From contig NZ_CP029758.2 of NCBI RefSeq assembly GCF_004006395.2, positions 930,001 through 994,000 on the forward strand: a stretch of DNA of 64,000 bases, given 5' to 3'. The notes beneath the pieces were generated by a model that saw only the letters and a program-made list of their open reading frames with translations, did no database searches and was not told the origin of the DNA. Of this stretch, positions 18,233 through 27,124 are shown in pieces (positions within the stretch are counted from its first letter, which is position 1; each line of letters begins with the position of its first letter). Source of the stretch: Clostridium sp. AWRP. Its GTDB lineage: Bacteria > Bacillota > Clostridia > Clostridiales > Clostridiaceae. The translations under genes and the position numbers were made by a program.

Positions 18233-18509
18233 CTCAACTTTCGCAGTTTAAAAAGATTACGACCTAAATGAATTCACAATTCACAGTTCACGATGCACAA
18301 TTTCGGTAGATTTTTCTCCGCTGTGCTGCGAAAAATTTTAAATTTGAAGCTTATTGAAGCTTTGCTTCAATGGTGTTATATTTTAGATTTTCTGAAGTTT
18401 TAATGGAAGAAAATCATCCTTAATTGTGAACTGTGCATCGTGCATTGTGAATTAATTGCTTCGCAAAGTTTTTATATTACGTCAAAGTTTTATATGTGCG
18501 AAAGTTGAG
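18233..18509. repeat. R3 element with nested R2 copy
   Basis: The outer ends are CTCAACTTTCGCA and, inverted, TGCGAAAGTTGAG. Inside, at 18270-18453, lies a full R2 element, so the outer repeat looks split by it. Short R3 flanks (AAAAAGATTAC and TTCGCAAAGTTTTTATA) remain on both sides. The compact hairpin at 7226-7261 has the same ends without an insert. Confidence 0.75.
18270..18453 (-). repeat. Repeat R2, copy a
   Basis: The arms AATTCACAATTCACAGTTC and TGTGCATCGTGCATTGTGAA are inverted. The interior carries TTTTTCTCCGCTGTGCTGCG and GAAGCTTTGCTTCAAT, which match copy b (36460-36642) read on the other strand at about nine bases in ten. It has no coding capacity and looks like a MITE. Confidence 0.85.
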
Positions 18510-18543
18510 TATTTATAAAACTAAAAAAAAGGAGTTTAAACAC

Positions 18544-19413
18544 ATGAAATTTAAAACAATTTTTAGTAAATTATTGGTAGTCCTTATGGCCATAATTGTA
18601 GTTTTACCTATTTCAGGAAATAAAGTTTATGCAGATGCCTATAAAGTTGTAACCTTAGGGGGAGATCTAACAGATAGCCAAAAACAAGAAATGCTTAAGT
18701 ATTTTGGAGTTACCAGACAGGATGCTAATGTAATAGATGTCAATATAGATGAAGAGAAAAAATATTTAGGAGATGTTGCAAGCAGTGATAAAATAGGTAC
18801 AAAGTCTATATCCTGTTCTTATGTAGAACCAACGTCAAGTGGTGGAGTAAATGTATCTACAAATAACATATATTGGGTAAGCAGCAGCATGATAAAAAAT
18901 GCACTGATTACTGCAGGAATAAAAAATGCAAATGTTAAGGCATCAGCTCCTTTTAATGTATCTGGAACAGCAGCTCTTACTGGAATTTTAAAGGGTTTTG
19001 AAAATAGTGCAAACGGCGGCAAAATTGATGAAAATAAAAAGAAAGCTGCCAATGATGAATTGGTTACTACAGGTGAATTAGGAGACAAGATAGGAAAAGA
19101 TAAAGCTGCTGGTGTAATGAATGATATAAAAACACAAGTAGTTAAAGATAAGCCTTCAACTGAAGCTGGTGTAAGAAAGATAGTTGAAAATGTAACTAAT
19201 AACTATAACTTAAATTTGAGTACTGGAGATATTGATAAAATAACCAATGTTATGAATAAAATAAATGGTTTAAACTTGAATTTTGGAGATATAAAAAGTC
19301 AGTTAAGCGGTGTTGCAGACCAGTTAAAGGGTACTTTATCTAGTGAGCAGACTCAGGGATTTTTTACTAAAATTATTAATGCAGTTAAAAACTTTTTTTC
19401 TAATCTATTTTAA
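18544..19413 (+). CDS. Secreted DUF1002-like protein
   Basis: The protein has 289 residues and starts at ATG 18544 behind AAAAGGAG. A frame from 18496 begins inside the repeat and is rejected. A signal peptide (LLVVLMAIIVVLPISGNKVYA) is cleaved near residue 30. The mature part begins YKVVTLGGDLTDSQKQEMLKYFGV, the usual opening of DUF1002 extracellular proteins. It goes on to SCSYVEPTSSGGVNVSTNNI and a helical C-terminus ending in an FFSNLF tail. The function is unknown. Its leader is formed by the R3/R2 repeat. Confidence 0.8.
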   Translation: MKFKTIFSKLLVVLMAIIVVLPISGNKVYADAYKVVTLGGDLTDSQKQEMLKYFGVTRQDANVIDVNIDEEKKYLGDVASSDKIGTKSISCSYVEPTSSGGVNVSTNNIYWVSSSMIKNALITAGIKNANVKASAPFNVSGTAALTGILKGFENSANGGKIDENKKKAANDELVTTGELGDKIGKDKAAGVMNDIKTQVVKDKPSTEAGVRKIVENVTNNYNLNLSTGDIDKITNVMNKINGLNLNFGDIKSQLSGVADQLKGTLSSEQTQGFFTKIINAVKNFFSNLF

Positions 19414-19431
19414 TATAGTTTAGAATTGAGA

Positions 19432-19471
19432 GTGGATAGTTGAAAGTTATTATTTACTTTCAACTATCCAC
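19432..19471. repeat. Perfect 16-bp inverted repeat after the DUF1002 gene
   Basis: GTGGATAGTTGAAAGT and ACTTTCAACTATCCAC are exact inverted arms across eight bases. TTTCAACTTT follows, so it may serve as a weak terminator. Similar GAGAGTTATGG/CTCTCCATTTTCAACTT words recur at about 20390-20430. Confidence 0.75.
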
Positions 19472-19512
19472 TTTCAACTTTAAACTTAAATATAATTGGA
19501 GGTTGATACTAT

Positions 19513-20379
19513 ATGAAAAAAATAGGATTCATTGGAACAGGTGTAATGGGAAATAGCATGGTTTTAAATATACTAAAAAGTGAATATAGTCTGATAGTTT
19601 ACAATAGGACAAAATCAAGAGCTGAAAACTTAATTGAAAAGGGAGCAAAATGGAAAAACACTCCTTCAGATATTGCAAAAGAAGCAGATATTGTTATTTC
19701 TATGGTAGGATATCCTAAAGATGTAGAGGAAATTTATTTAGGTGATGATGGAATAATAAATAATATAAAAAAGGGTGGTATTGTTGTAGATATGACTACA
19801 TCTAAGCCATCTCTTGCAAAAAAAATATATGAAGAAGCTAAAAAAAGAGGGGTATATTCTTTGGATGCTCCTGTATCTGGAGGAGATATAGGAGCAAAGA
19901 ATGGGACTCTTTGTATTATGGTAGGAGGAGATAAAGAAGTATTTGAAAAAGTGCTTCCTATATTTAGACTTATGGGAGAAAATATAATATGGCAAGGAGG
20001 ATCAGGTTCTGGTCAGCATACGAAAATGTGTAACCAAATAGCAATAGCTGGAAATATGATGGGGGTATGTGAGGCCATGGTATATGCTAAAAAGTCTGGA
20101 CTTGATGCTGAAACGGTACTCAAAAGTATAGCAGGAGGAGCTGCAGGCAGTTGGTCTCTTAGTAACTTGGCTCCTAGAATGATAAAGGGAGATTTTGAAC
20201 CTGGATTTTATGTAAAGCATTTTATAAAGGATATGAATATAGCTTTAGGTGAGGCTAAGGATATGAACTTAAAAACACCTGCACTTGAGCTTTCAAAGTC
20301 TTTATATGATAAACTTTTAAAAGACGATAAAGGTGACTATGGAACACAGGTTTTGTATCAGTTAATTGATAAAATGTAG
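19513..20379 (+). CDS. Beta-hydroxyacid dehydrogenase (3-hydroxyisobutyrate / tartronate semialdehyde reductase family)
   Basis: The protein has 288 residues. Residues 5-12 are the NAD(P)-binding GFIGTGVMG. The substrate motif is DAPVSGGDIGAKNGTL at about residue 118-133, and the catalytic lysine is in GSGQHTKMCNQI. The C-terminal helical domain ends FYVKHFIKDMNIALGEAKD, all as in the family. Members reversibly oxidise small beta-hydroxyacids with NAD(P). The substrate (3-hydroxyisobutyrate, glycerate or succinic semialdehyde) cannot be fixed from sequence. ATG 19513 follows TTGGAGG. Confidence 0.87.
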   Translation: MKKIGFIGTGVMGNSMVLNILKSEYSLIVYNRTKSRAENLIEKGAKWKNTPSDIAKEADIVISMVGYPKDVEEIYLGDDGIINNIKKGGIVVDMTTSKPSLAKKIYEEAKKRGVYSLDAPVSGGDIGAKNGTLCIMVGGDKEVFEKVLPIFRLMGENIIWQGGSGSGQHTKMCNQIAIAGNMMGVCEAMVYAKKSGLDAETVLKSIAGGAAGSWSLSNLAPRMIKGDFEPGFYVKHFIKDMNIALGEAKDMNLKTPALELSKSLYDKLLKDDKGDYGTQVLYQLIDKM

Positions 20380-20431
20380 CTAGAAATTGAGAGTTATGGA
20401 TGATTTTCTGTTGCTCTCCATTTTCAACTTA

Positions 20432-20486
20432 AGGCATTTGAAAAAATAGGATAGCATACTGGTCAGCTATTTTTTTGAAAATGCCT
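20432..20486 (+). other. Long stem-loop before the NIF3-like gene
   Basis: AGGCATTT / AAATGCCT and an inner AAAAAATAG / CTATTTTTT form a two-part stem. No T-tract follows, and the ribosome site of the gene at 20509 comes 10 bases later. Confidence 0.55.
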
Positions 20487-20508
20487 AAATATAATTGGAG
20501 GAATAATT

Positions 20509-20844
20509 TTGAAATATAAAAATTATAAGATGGAAACTTTTATACCTGAGGAATATGTAACAAAGCTTCGAGAGAGTTTGAATGATATAGGGGCATTAAC
20601 TATAGGTGGAAATTATGATAACTGTATGTCAGTTTCTAAAGTTACAGGGTACTGGAGACCCCTTTCAGGAGCAAATCCATTTAAAGGAGAAAAGGGTGAA
20701 GTAAGTGAAGAAGAGGAATGTAAAGTAGAGTTTTGCTGTAAGAGTGACATAGTAGAAAAAGCTATAAACACTATAAAAAAGGTTCATCCTTATGAAGAAC
20801 CGGTTATAAACGTAATACCTCTTTCGAATTTTGTAAAATATTAA
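20509..20844 (+). CDS. Stand-alone NIF3/YqfO insert-like (CutA/PII-type fold) protein
   Basis: A 111-residue protein starting at TTG 20509 behind TGGAGGAATAAT. It resembles the middle insert domain of NIF3-family proteins such as YqfO: KMETFIPEEYVTKLRESLNDIGALTIGGNYDNCMSVSKVTGYWRPLSGANPF and the ending VHPYEEPVINVIPL. The metal-binding NIF3 catalytic halves are absent. Small stand-alone copies exist in many bacteria; no role is known. It is 130 bases downstream of the dehydrogenase gene. Confidence 0.8.
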   Translation: MKYKNYKMETFIPEEYVTKLRESLNDIGALTIGGNYDNCMSVSKVTGYWRPLSGANPFKGEKGEVSEEEECKVEFCCKSDIVEKAINTIKKVHPYEEPVINVIPLSNFVKY

Positions 20845-20879
20845 AAAGCATGAAGTTCTAGTAACTTCATGCTTTTTAA
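20845..20879. terminator. Bidirectional terminator between the NIF3-like gene and the chemoreceptor
   Basis: AAAGCATGAAGTT and AACTTCATGCTTT form a 13-bp stem with T-tracts on both strands, serving two converging genes. Confidence 0.9.
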
Positions 20880-20885
20880 TATTTA

Positions 20886-23000
20886 TTATATTTTTAACTT
20901 TGAAACCAAACCTTTAAGTTTTTCATTTCTTTCTTTAGCATATTCTGAAAGATTCTTAGCTTTCTCTGATTTTTCAACTATTGTGTTAGTTTTTTCAGCA
21001 ATAGTAGTAGTTCCATTTGCACCTTCATTTGCAGCAGTTGTTACACCATTTATTATTTCCGATAAATTTTTAATTGAATCAAGAATTTGGTTTGATGCAT
21101 CATCAAATTCTGAAACCATGTTTTTAATGGAATTTGCATCTAAACTGTATTTATCTGCTGCATCAAGCATAGTTTGATAATCTAATTTAACATTATTTGT
21201 CATATAATCCATCATACCATTTGCACTTTGTGCAAGATTATTTACTGAAGCTATTACCTTTTCTGTTATTTGTTTAATTTTTGAAACTGCATTAGAAGAA
21301 TCATCTGCAAGTTTTGCTATTTCATCTGCAACTACTGAAAAACCTTTACCGGCTTCTCCAGCTCTTGCTGCTTCTATTGCTGCATTAAGAGCTAGAAGGC
21401 TAGTTTGTTCGGTTATTTCCATTATAGTGTTTGAAAGAACAGTAATTTCATCAACAGATTTTGATTGTTCTAAGGCATTTTTAAGTTTTTCACTTGTTTC
21501 TTCATAAATTTCAAGTCTCTTTTTTTCTGATTCTAAAAAGTTTGACTTTAATTTTTTAGCAGTATTATCAATTTCTTTAGCGGATACTGCACCTTCTTTA
21601 GCCTTGTGGGCTATAACTTCCACTGATTTCTCTATCTCATTTGATGTAGCATTCATTTCTTCTGTAGATGCTGCTGTTTCTTCCATAGTTGCCGATAGCT
21701 CTTCAGTAGTTGAAGCAACATCTTCTATATTTGAATTTAATTCTTCCATATGTTTTACAGTGTCTATAACTGCACCCTCTACATTAGAGGACTCGTCTTT
21801 AACACCTAGAACAAGTTCACCAATGGAGCTTTGCATTTTATCAATGGATTTTGCAAGTATACCTATTTCATCTTCCTTATGCAAAAATTCTTCTGGCATT
21901 TTTTCAGTAAAATCGGCATTTGAAAGCACTTTTAGATGGTTACATGCCACAGTTACAGGATAAATATTTCTTTTAATAAGAATAAACATTAATGCAATTA
22001 CTGCTAAGGTAATAATTATAGTCATAAGCATTATTATTCTGAAAAGTTGGGTGTATTCAACATACATTTGTTTATCTGAAATCATTGAGGCAAAGGTCCA
22101 TTTGTTAGCTACTCCATTTAAAGTTATTGGAGAGTATGCTTTTAGTGATAAAGTTCCTGTTGCTATGGCTTTTTTGTGAGTATGGAAACTTTCACCATTA
22201 GAAATTTTATCCAAAATATCTTTTTCACTTTTATCCAAATCAACTATATTTTTATTCACTAATTCTTGATTTTTACCATTTGCAACAATTTTACCTGTAT
22301 TTGTAATTATTGATGCATAACCACCCATAGGTTTTGCTTTGTTGACAGTTTGCTGTAGATTTTGGAGTTTAATATCTGCTCCTACCACTCCTAAAAAATT
22401 TCCACTATCATCAAGTATAGGCATTGTTAGCGAAGTGATTAAAGTGTCTTTGCCATTTATTTTATATGTATATGGTTCTATTAAACAAGTTTTTTTCGTT
22501 TCCTTTGGAAGAAAATAATAACTTCCACTACTTTCATCATTATAACCTGTGCAAGGTTCTAGTTTTATGCTTCCATTTTCTCGTACGAGATAGGGAACAA
22601 ATCTACCAGTAGCATCATGACCATCCTTATTTATATAGGAACTATCTTTCCCGTCAAATGTATTAGGTTCCCAGGCTGTGTATAATCCTAGTATATCGCT
22701 ATTTTTTTCTAGTGTAGTTTTTAAAAGTTCAATTACTTGTTCTCTGCTTAAAGTCCCTGATTTTTTACAATATAGAACAGTATTCCTTATTCCTTCCACA
22801 GTGGCCTGTGATACTTTAAAGTCTCCCTGTATATCTTTTGCAAAAGCATTTGACACCTGCTTTGCCTGTTCACTGGCTTGGTTGTAAGAACTTTGTTGAA
22901 CTTTTTTTAGTGTAACTCCTTCAATAATAGCAATTCCTAAAAGCACTACTATGCCAAGTATAATACTTAATTTAGTTGCTAGATTTAATTTTTTAAACAT
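20886..23000 (-). CDS. Methyl-accepting chemotaxis protein with dCache sensor
   Basis: The protein has 704 residues. One N-terminal membrane helix (about 11-28) is followed by a large extracellular dCache-type sensor with LGLYTAWEPNTFDGKDS and LTMPILDDSGNFLGVVGADIKL. A second helix (about 320-345), a HAMP segment and the signalling domain follow. The tip is TSLLALNAAIEAARAGEAGKGFSVVADEIAKLAD. dCache domains often bind amino acids or other small metabolites. ATG 23000 follows GAAAGGAGTCGCAGC. It stands alone. Confidence 0.92.
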   Translation of the reverse strand: MFKKLNLATKLSIILGIVVLLGIAIIEGVTLKKVQQSSYNQASEQAKQVSNAFAKDIQGDFKVSQATVEGIRNTVLYCKKSGTLSREQVIELLKTTLEKNSDILGLYTAWEPNTFDGKDSSYINKDGHDATGRFVPYLVRENGSIKLEPCTGYNDESSGSYYFLPKETKKTCLIEPYTYKINGKDTLITSLTMPILDDSGNFLGVVGADIKLQNLQQTVNKAKPMGGYASIITNTGKIVANGKNQELVNKNIVDLDKSEKDILDKISNGESFHTHKKAIATGTLSLKAYSPITLNGVANKWTFASMISDKQMYVEYTQLFRIIMLMTIIITLAVIALMFILIKRNIYPVTVACNHLKVLSNADFTEKMPEEFLHKEDEIGILAKSIDKMQSSIGELVLGVKDESSNVEGAVIDTVKHMEELNSNIEDVASTTEELSATMEETAASTEEMNATSNEIEKSVEVIAHKAKEGAVSAKEIDNTAKKLKSNFLESEKKRLEIYEETSEKLKNALEQSKSVDEITVLSNTIMEITEQTSLLALNAAIEAARAGEAGKGFSVVADEIAKLADDSSNAVSKIKQITEKVIASVNNLAQSANGMMDYMTNNVKLDYQTMLDAADKYSLDANSIKNMVSEFDDASNQILDSIKNLSEIINGVTTAANEGANGTTTIAEKTNTIVEKSEKAKNLSEYAKERNEKLKGLVSKLKI

Positions 23001-23210
23001 GCTGCGACTCCTTTCAAATTTTATAGGACAATTAATAGCATAATTATCCTATACTTCTGCATTTTTCTTTTACATCTATTTATTCGTTATGTATAAGTGA
23101 AAAAATTAGTGTAAATATTAAATTTTGTGTAAAATTTTGTAGATAATTTATATATTATCTATATGTATACATTAAAAAAAGTGGGATGAACATAAAAGTG
23201 AAATTAACAG

Positions 23211-23239
23211 TTGACAACAAAAATGAATTGTACTATACT
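23211..23239 (+). promoter_or_regulatory. Promoter of the leu operon
   Basis: TTGACA (23211-23216) and TATACT (23234-23239) are separated by exactly 17 bases. The transcript would begin just before the first T-box leader. Confidence 0.85.
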
Positions 23240-23269
23240 TACAACATAATAATTTTTAGATAAAAACTT

Positions 23270-23475
23270 AGATAGGGATTAGTAAATTTGTATTGTATTT
23301 TAAGAGAGTGGTGTAGGGTGTAAATCCACATATAGTATATTTTGAACTCGCCCTGGAGTTGTAGGCTGAATTACAGTAAGCTGAGCCGGCGAAAGCCGTT
23401 ATTAAATTAAGTAAAAATTTGGATGGTACCGCGACAGACTTCTCGCTCCAAGAGAAGCCTGTTTTTTATATTATA
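23270..23475 (+). promoter_or_regulatory. T-box leader 1 (leucine specifier)
   Basis: AGAGAGTGG, then GAACTCGCCC (specifier codon CTC, leucine), then GTAGGCTGAA and the T-box TGGTACCGCG at 23424-23433. A terminator follows: ACAGACTTCTC pairs with GAGAAGCCTGT, then TTTTTT. Uncharged tRNA-Leu would bind the specifier and the T-box and favour the antiterminator. A second complete T-box follows. Confidence 0.92.
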
Positions 23476-23519
23476 AATTTGCGGTATATAAAAAATTGAA
23501 AATAAGAGAACTATGATAG

Positions 23520-23722
23520 GAAATAGTAGATGTAATTTATATTTTAAAGAGAGTGGGCAAAAGGTGAAAACCCATAGATGTTGTACATTGAACTCATCCT
23601 TGAGTTATAGGCTGAAATTACAGTAAGCTGTATCGGCAAAATGCCGTTATTGAATTGAGTAATAATTTGGGTGGTACCGCGAACAGACTTCTCGCCCCAA
23701 GAGAGGCCTGTTTTTTTATACC
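23520..23722 (+). promoter_or_regulatory. T-box leader 2 (leucine specifier)
   Basis: A second full copy: AGAGAGTGGGC, GAACTCATCC (specifier CTC), ATAGGCTGAA, T-box TGGTACCGCG at 23672-23681, and a CTTCTCGCC / GAGAGGCCTGT terminator with seven Ts. It is clearly related to leader 1 in sequence, so a tandem duplication is likely. leuA starts 80 bases later. Confidence 0.92.
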
Positions 23723-23803
23723 CCTAAATATTCAGATAGTAGTTTTTTTACTGGCCAATAAAAAACTTGTGTTATATAAAAATAAATTTAGGAGGATTTA
23801 ATT

Positions 23804-25336
23804 ATGAGTAAGATAAATATATTTGATACTACACTTAGGGATGGAGAGCAGACACCAAATGTCAGTTTAAACATAAATGATAAACTCACTATTGCAAAAC
23901 AACTTCAAAAGTTATCTGTAGATGTAATAGAAGCTGGATTTCCAATAGCTTCAGAAGGAGACTTTGAAGCAGTTAAGACTATTGCACAAAATATAGAAGG
24001 ACCTGTTATAGTAGGACTTGCAAGAGCTGTAAAGAATGATATATCTAGAGCATGGGAAGCTATTAAATACTCTAAAAAGCCTAGAATACATGTTTTCATT
24101 GCAACGTCGGATTTGCATATGAAATACAAACTTAAAATGGAACCTGATGAGGTTTTAAAAGAGGCAGTTGAAATGGTAACTTATGCTAGGAGTTTGTGTC
24201 CCAGCATAGAATTTTCTCCAGAAGATGCTACAAGGACTAGACCTGAGTTTTTATATAAAGTGGTGGAAGCTGTTATAGATGCAGGGGCAGATGTGGTGAA
24301 TATACCAGATACAGTAGGATATACTACTCCAAGTGAATATGGAGCATTAATAAAAGGAATTAAAGATAATGTACCAAATATAAAAAAGGCAATAATAAGT
24401 GTTCACTGTCATAATGATTTAGGTCTTGCCGTGGCAAACTCCCTGGCAGCTATTGAAAATGGAGCACAGCAGGTTGAATGTGCAGTAAACGGCTTAGGGG
24501 AGAGAGCAGGAAATGCAGCACTTGAGGAAATAGTAATGGCAATTAAAACTAGATCTGATTGTTTTAATTGTGAAACAGGTATTGTAACAGAAGAAATAAC
24601 AAGAACCAGTAAGCTTGTAAGTCATATAACTGGAATGCAAGTTCAAAATAACAAAGCTGTAGTAGGTGCAAATGCTTTTGCTCATGAATCAGGTATACAC
24701 CAACATGGTGTTTTAAATTGTAGGGAAACCTATGAAATTATGACGCCTGAATCTGTAGGACTTAAGAAAAGCCTTATAGTACTTGGAAAGCATTCGGGAA
24801 GACATGCGTTTATAGAACGTATTGAAGAATTGGGATATAAAAATTTAAGTAAAGAAAAAATAGATGAAATATTCAAAGAATTCAAAGATTTGGCTGATAA
24901 AAAGAAGCATGTTTCAGATGAAGACATAGAAAGTCTTGTAAAAAATGAAATTTTCCAGGTACCAGAAGTATTTAACTTGAAATATTATCAGGTTTCTACA
25001 GGAAACGCTGTAATGTCTACTTCAACTGTAGAAATAGAGTGCAATGGCAAAAGTATAAAGGAAGCCTCCTGTGGAGATGGACCTGTAGATGCTACTTTTA
25101 AAGCCATTGAAAAAGCTATAGGAATTGATGTTACTTTAAATGACTATTTTATAAAATCTGTAGGATATGGCAAGGATGCATTAGGAGAAGCTACTGTAAA
25201 GGTTGAAAAGGAAGGTAAAGTTTTTTCAGCAAAAGGAGTAAGTACAGACATAGTAGAGGCGAGTGGCAAAGCTTTTATAAATGCTATGAACAAGATTCAT
25301 TATGAAAATTCTTTAAAGAAAGCTGCAGAATGTTAA
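23804..25336 (+). CDS. leuA: 2-isopropylmalate synthase
   Basis: The protein has 510 residues. It condenses acetyl-CoA with 2-oxoisovalerate, the first step to leucine. The HMGL-like barrel begins IFDTTLRDGEQTPNVSLN, with the metal ligands of the HCHNDLGLAVANS motif and GLGERAGNAALEE. The C-terminal LeuA allosteric domain (residues about 385-505) gives leucine feedback. ATG 23804 follows TAGGAGGA. It heads leuACDB behind two leucine T-boxes. Citramalate synthase is a near relative, but this gene order favours leuA. Confidence 0.93.
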   Translation: MSKINIFDTTLRDGEQTPNVSLNINDKLTIAKQLQKLSVDVIEAGFPIASEGDFEAVKTIAQNIEGPVIVGLARAVKNDISRAWEAIKYSKKPRIHVFIATSDLHMKYKLKMEPDEVLKEAVEMVTYARSLCPSIEFSPEDATRTRPEFLYKVVEAVIDAGADVVNIPDTVGYTTPSEYGALIKGIKDNVPNIKKAIISVHCHNDLGLAVANSLAAIENGAQQVECAVNGLGERAGNAALEEIVMAIKTRSDCFNCETGIVTEEITRTSKLVSHITGMQVQNNKAVVGANAFAHESGIHQHGVLNCRETYEIMTPESVGLKKSLIVLGKHSGRHAFIERIEELGYKNLSKEKIDEIFKEFKDLADKKKHVSDEDIESLVKNEIFQVPEVFNLKYYQVSTGNAVMSTSTVEIECNGKSIKEASCGDGPVDATFKAIEKAIGIDVTLNDYFIKSVGYGKDALGEATVKVEKEGKVFSAKGVSTDIVEASGKAFINAMNKIHYENSLKKAAEC

Positions 25337-25364
25337 AATAAAATTTTGATAGGAGTTGATAAAC

Positions 25365-26630
25365 ATGGGCATGACCATGACGCAAAAAATACTAGCTCAC
25401 CATGCTAAAATGGATGAAGTAAAGGCAGGACAATTAATAAAAGTTAAATTGGATTTAGTACTTGGAAATGATATAACAACGCCGGTAGCTATAAATGAAT
25501 TTAATAAAATTGGTCTTAACAATGTTTTTGACAAAAATAAAATAGCTATTGTCCCTGACCATTTTACACCAAATAAGGATATAAAATCTGCAGAACAGTG
25601 TAAATATGTTAGAGAATTTGTAAAGAAGATGGAAATCAAAAACTATTTTGAAGTTGGAAGAATGGGAATTGAGCATGCTTTAATTCCAGAAAAGGGTCTT
25701 GCAGTTTGTGGAGATGTAGTAATAGGTGCAGATTCTCATACTTGTACCTATGGAGCTTTAGGTGCATTTTCTACAGGAATTGGTAGTACAGATATGGCAG
25801 CAGGTATGGCTACAGGAGAAGCTTGGTTTAAGGTGCCAGAAGCTATAAAATTTGTTCTTAAAGGAAAGCTTACTAAATGGGTAAGTGGAAAAGACGTAAT
25901 ACTTCATATTATTGGCATGATAGGAGTGGATGGAGCACTTTATAAATCCATGGAATTTACGGGTGAAGGAGTAAGTTCACTTACTATGGATGATCGTTTT
26001 ACTATATGCAATATGGCTATTGAAGCAGGGGCTAAAAACGGAATTTTCCCTGTAGATGAAAATACTATAAGTTATGTAAAAGAACATTCAAAGAAAAATT
26101 ATACTGTATATGAAGCAGATAGTGATGCTGAGTATAGCCAGGTTATAGAAATAGATTTATCAAAAATTCGTCCTACAGTGGCATTTCCACATATACCTGA
26201 AAATACAAAGACCATTGATGAGGTAGGGGACATAAAAATAGATCAGGTTGTCATAGGTTCCTGTACTAATGGTAGAATAGGAGATTTAAGGGCAGCAGCT
26301 AGCATTTTAAAAGGAAGAAAAGTTAATGAAAATGTAAGAGCTATTATTTTCCCTGCTACTCAAGCTATATATCTTCAGGCAATGAAAGAAGGACTTATTG
26401 AAATATTTATAGAAGCAGGGGCAGTGGTAAGTACTCCTACCTGTGGGCCTTGTCTTGGTGGACATATGGGAATACTGGCAGAAGGAGAAAGGGCAGTATC
26501 AACTACTAATAGAAATTTTGTAGGTAGAATGGGACATGTAAAGAGTGAAGTATACCTGGCAAGTCCAGAAGTAGCAGCAGCTTCAGCAGTAACAGGTAAA
26601 ATTTCATCACCAGAGGAGGTAGTAAAATAA
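25365..26630 (+). CDS. leuC: 3-isopropylmalate dehydratase, large subunit
   Basis: The protein has 421 residues from ATG 25365; AGGAG sits nine bases upstream, and the earlier TTG 25356 is too close to it. Aconitase-family domains 1-3 carry the [4Fe-4S] cysteines in VIGSCTNGRIGDL and TPTCGPCLGGHMG. With LeuD it isomerises 2- to 3-isopropylmalate. The 421-residue form is the archaeal/clostridial LeuC type, shorter than the 466-residue E. coli one. Its stop overlaps the leuD start (TAATG). Confidence 0.94.
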   Translation: MGMTMTQKILAHHAKMDEVKAGQLIKVKLDLVLGNDITTPVAINEFNKIGLNNVFDKNKIAIVPDHFTPNKDIKSAEQCKYVREFVKKMEIKNYFEVGRMGIEHALIPEKGLAVCGDVVIGADSHTCTYGALGAFSTGIGSTDMAAGMATGEAWFKVPEAIKFVLKGKLTKWVSGKDVILHIIGMIGVDGALYKSMEFTGEGVSSLTMDDRFTICNMAIEAGAKNGIFPVDENTISYVKEHSKKNYTVYEADSDAEYSQVIEIDLSKIRPTVAFPHIPENTKTIDEVGDIKIDQVVIGSCTNGRIGDLRAAASILKGRKVNENVRAIIFPATQAIYLQAMKEGLIEIFIEAGAVVSTPTCGPCLGGHMGILAEGERAVSTTNRNFVGRMGHVKSEVYLASPEVAAASAVTGKISSPEEVVK

Positions 26631-27124
26631 TGATAAAAGGAAAGGCAATTAAGTATGGAGATAATGTAGATACGGATGTTATAATTCCAGCTAGATATCT
26701 AAATACCAGTGACCATAAGGAACTTGCTTCTCACTGTATGGAGGATATAGATAAAAATTTTTCAAAGAAAATAAATAAAGGGGATATAATGATAGCTGGT
26801 AAAAATTTTGGATGTGGTTCTTCTAGAGAACATGCACCTATAGCTATTAAAGCTTCTGGAATAAGTTGTATTATTGCTGAAACTTTTGCTAGAATATTCT
26901 TTAGAAATTCCATAAATATAGGACTTCCTATAATGGAATGTGAAGAAGCTGCAAAGGACATAGATGAAAAAGATGAAGTATCTGTAGATACAGTTTCTGG
27001 AGTAATCAAGAATATAACTAAAAACAAAACTTATAAAGCTGTTCCTTTTCCTGAATTTATGCAGAAGATCATAAAATCAGAGGGACTTATAAACTATATA
27101 AAAGAAGAGGTGGAAAACAAGTGA
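26630..27124 (+). CDS. leuD: 3-isopropylmalate dehydratase, small subunit
   Basis: The protein has 164 residues, the short LeuD type that partners the 420-residue LeuC. The swivel domain shows GDNVDTDVIIPARYLNTSD and GKNFGCGSSREHAPIAIKASGI, the substrate loop. ATG 26630 overlaps the leuC stop; the last four bases overlap leuB (GTGA). Translational coupling through the operon is likely. Confidence 0.94.
   Translation: MIKGKAIKYGDNVDTDVIIPARYLNTSDHKELASHCMEDIDKNFSKKINKGDIMIAGKNFGCGSSREHAPIAIKASGISCIIAETFARIFFRNSINIGLPIMECEEAAKDIDEKDEVSVDTVSGVIKNITKNKTYKAVPFPEFMQKIIKSEGLINYIKEEVENK

Noticed and set aside
18496..18543. Earlier start of the DUF1002 protein inside the R3 repeat
   Set aside because: It would put 16 polar residues before the signal peptide, and ATG 18544 has a good ribosome site.
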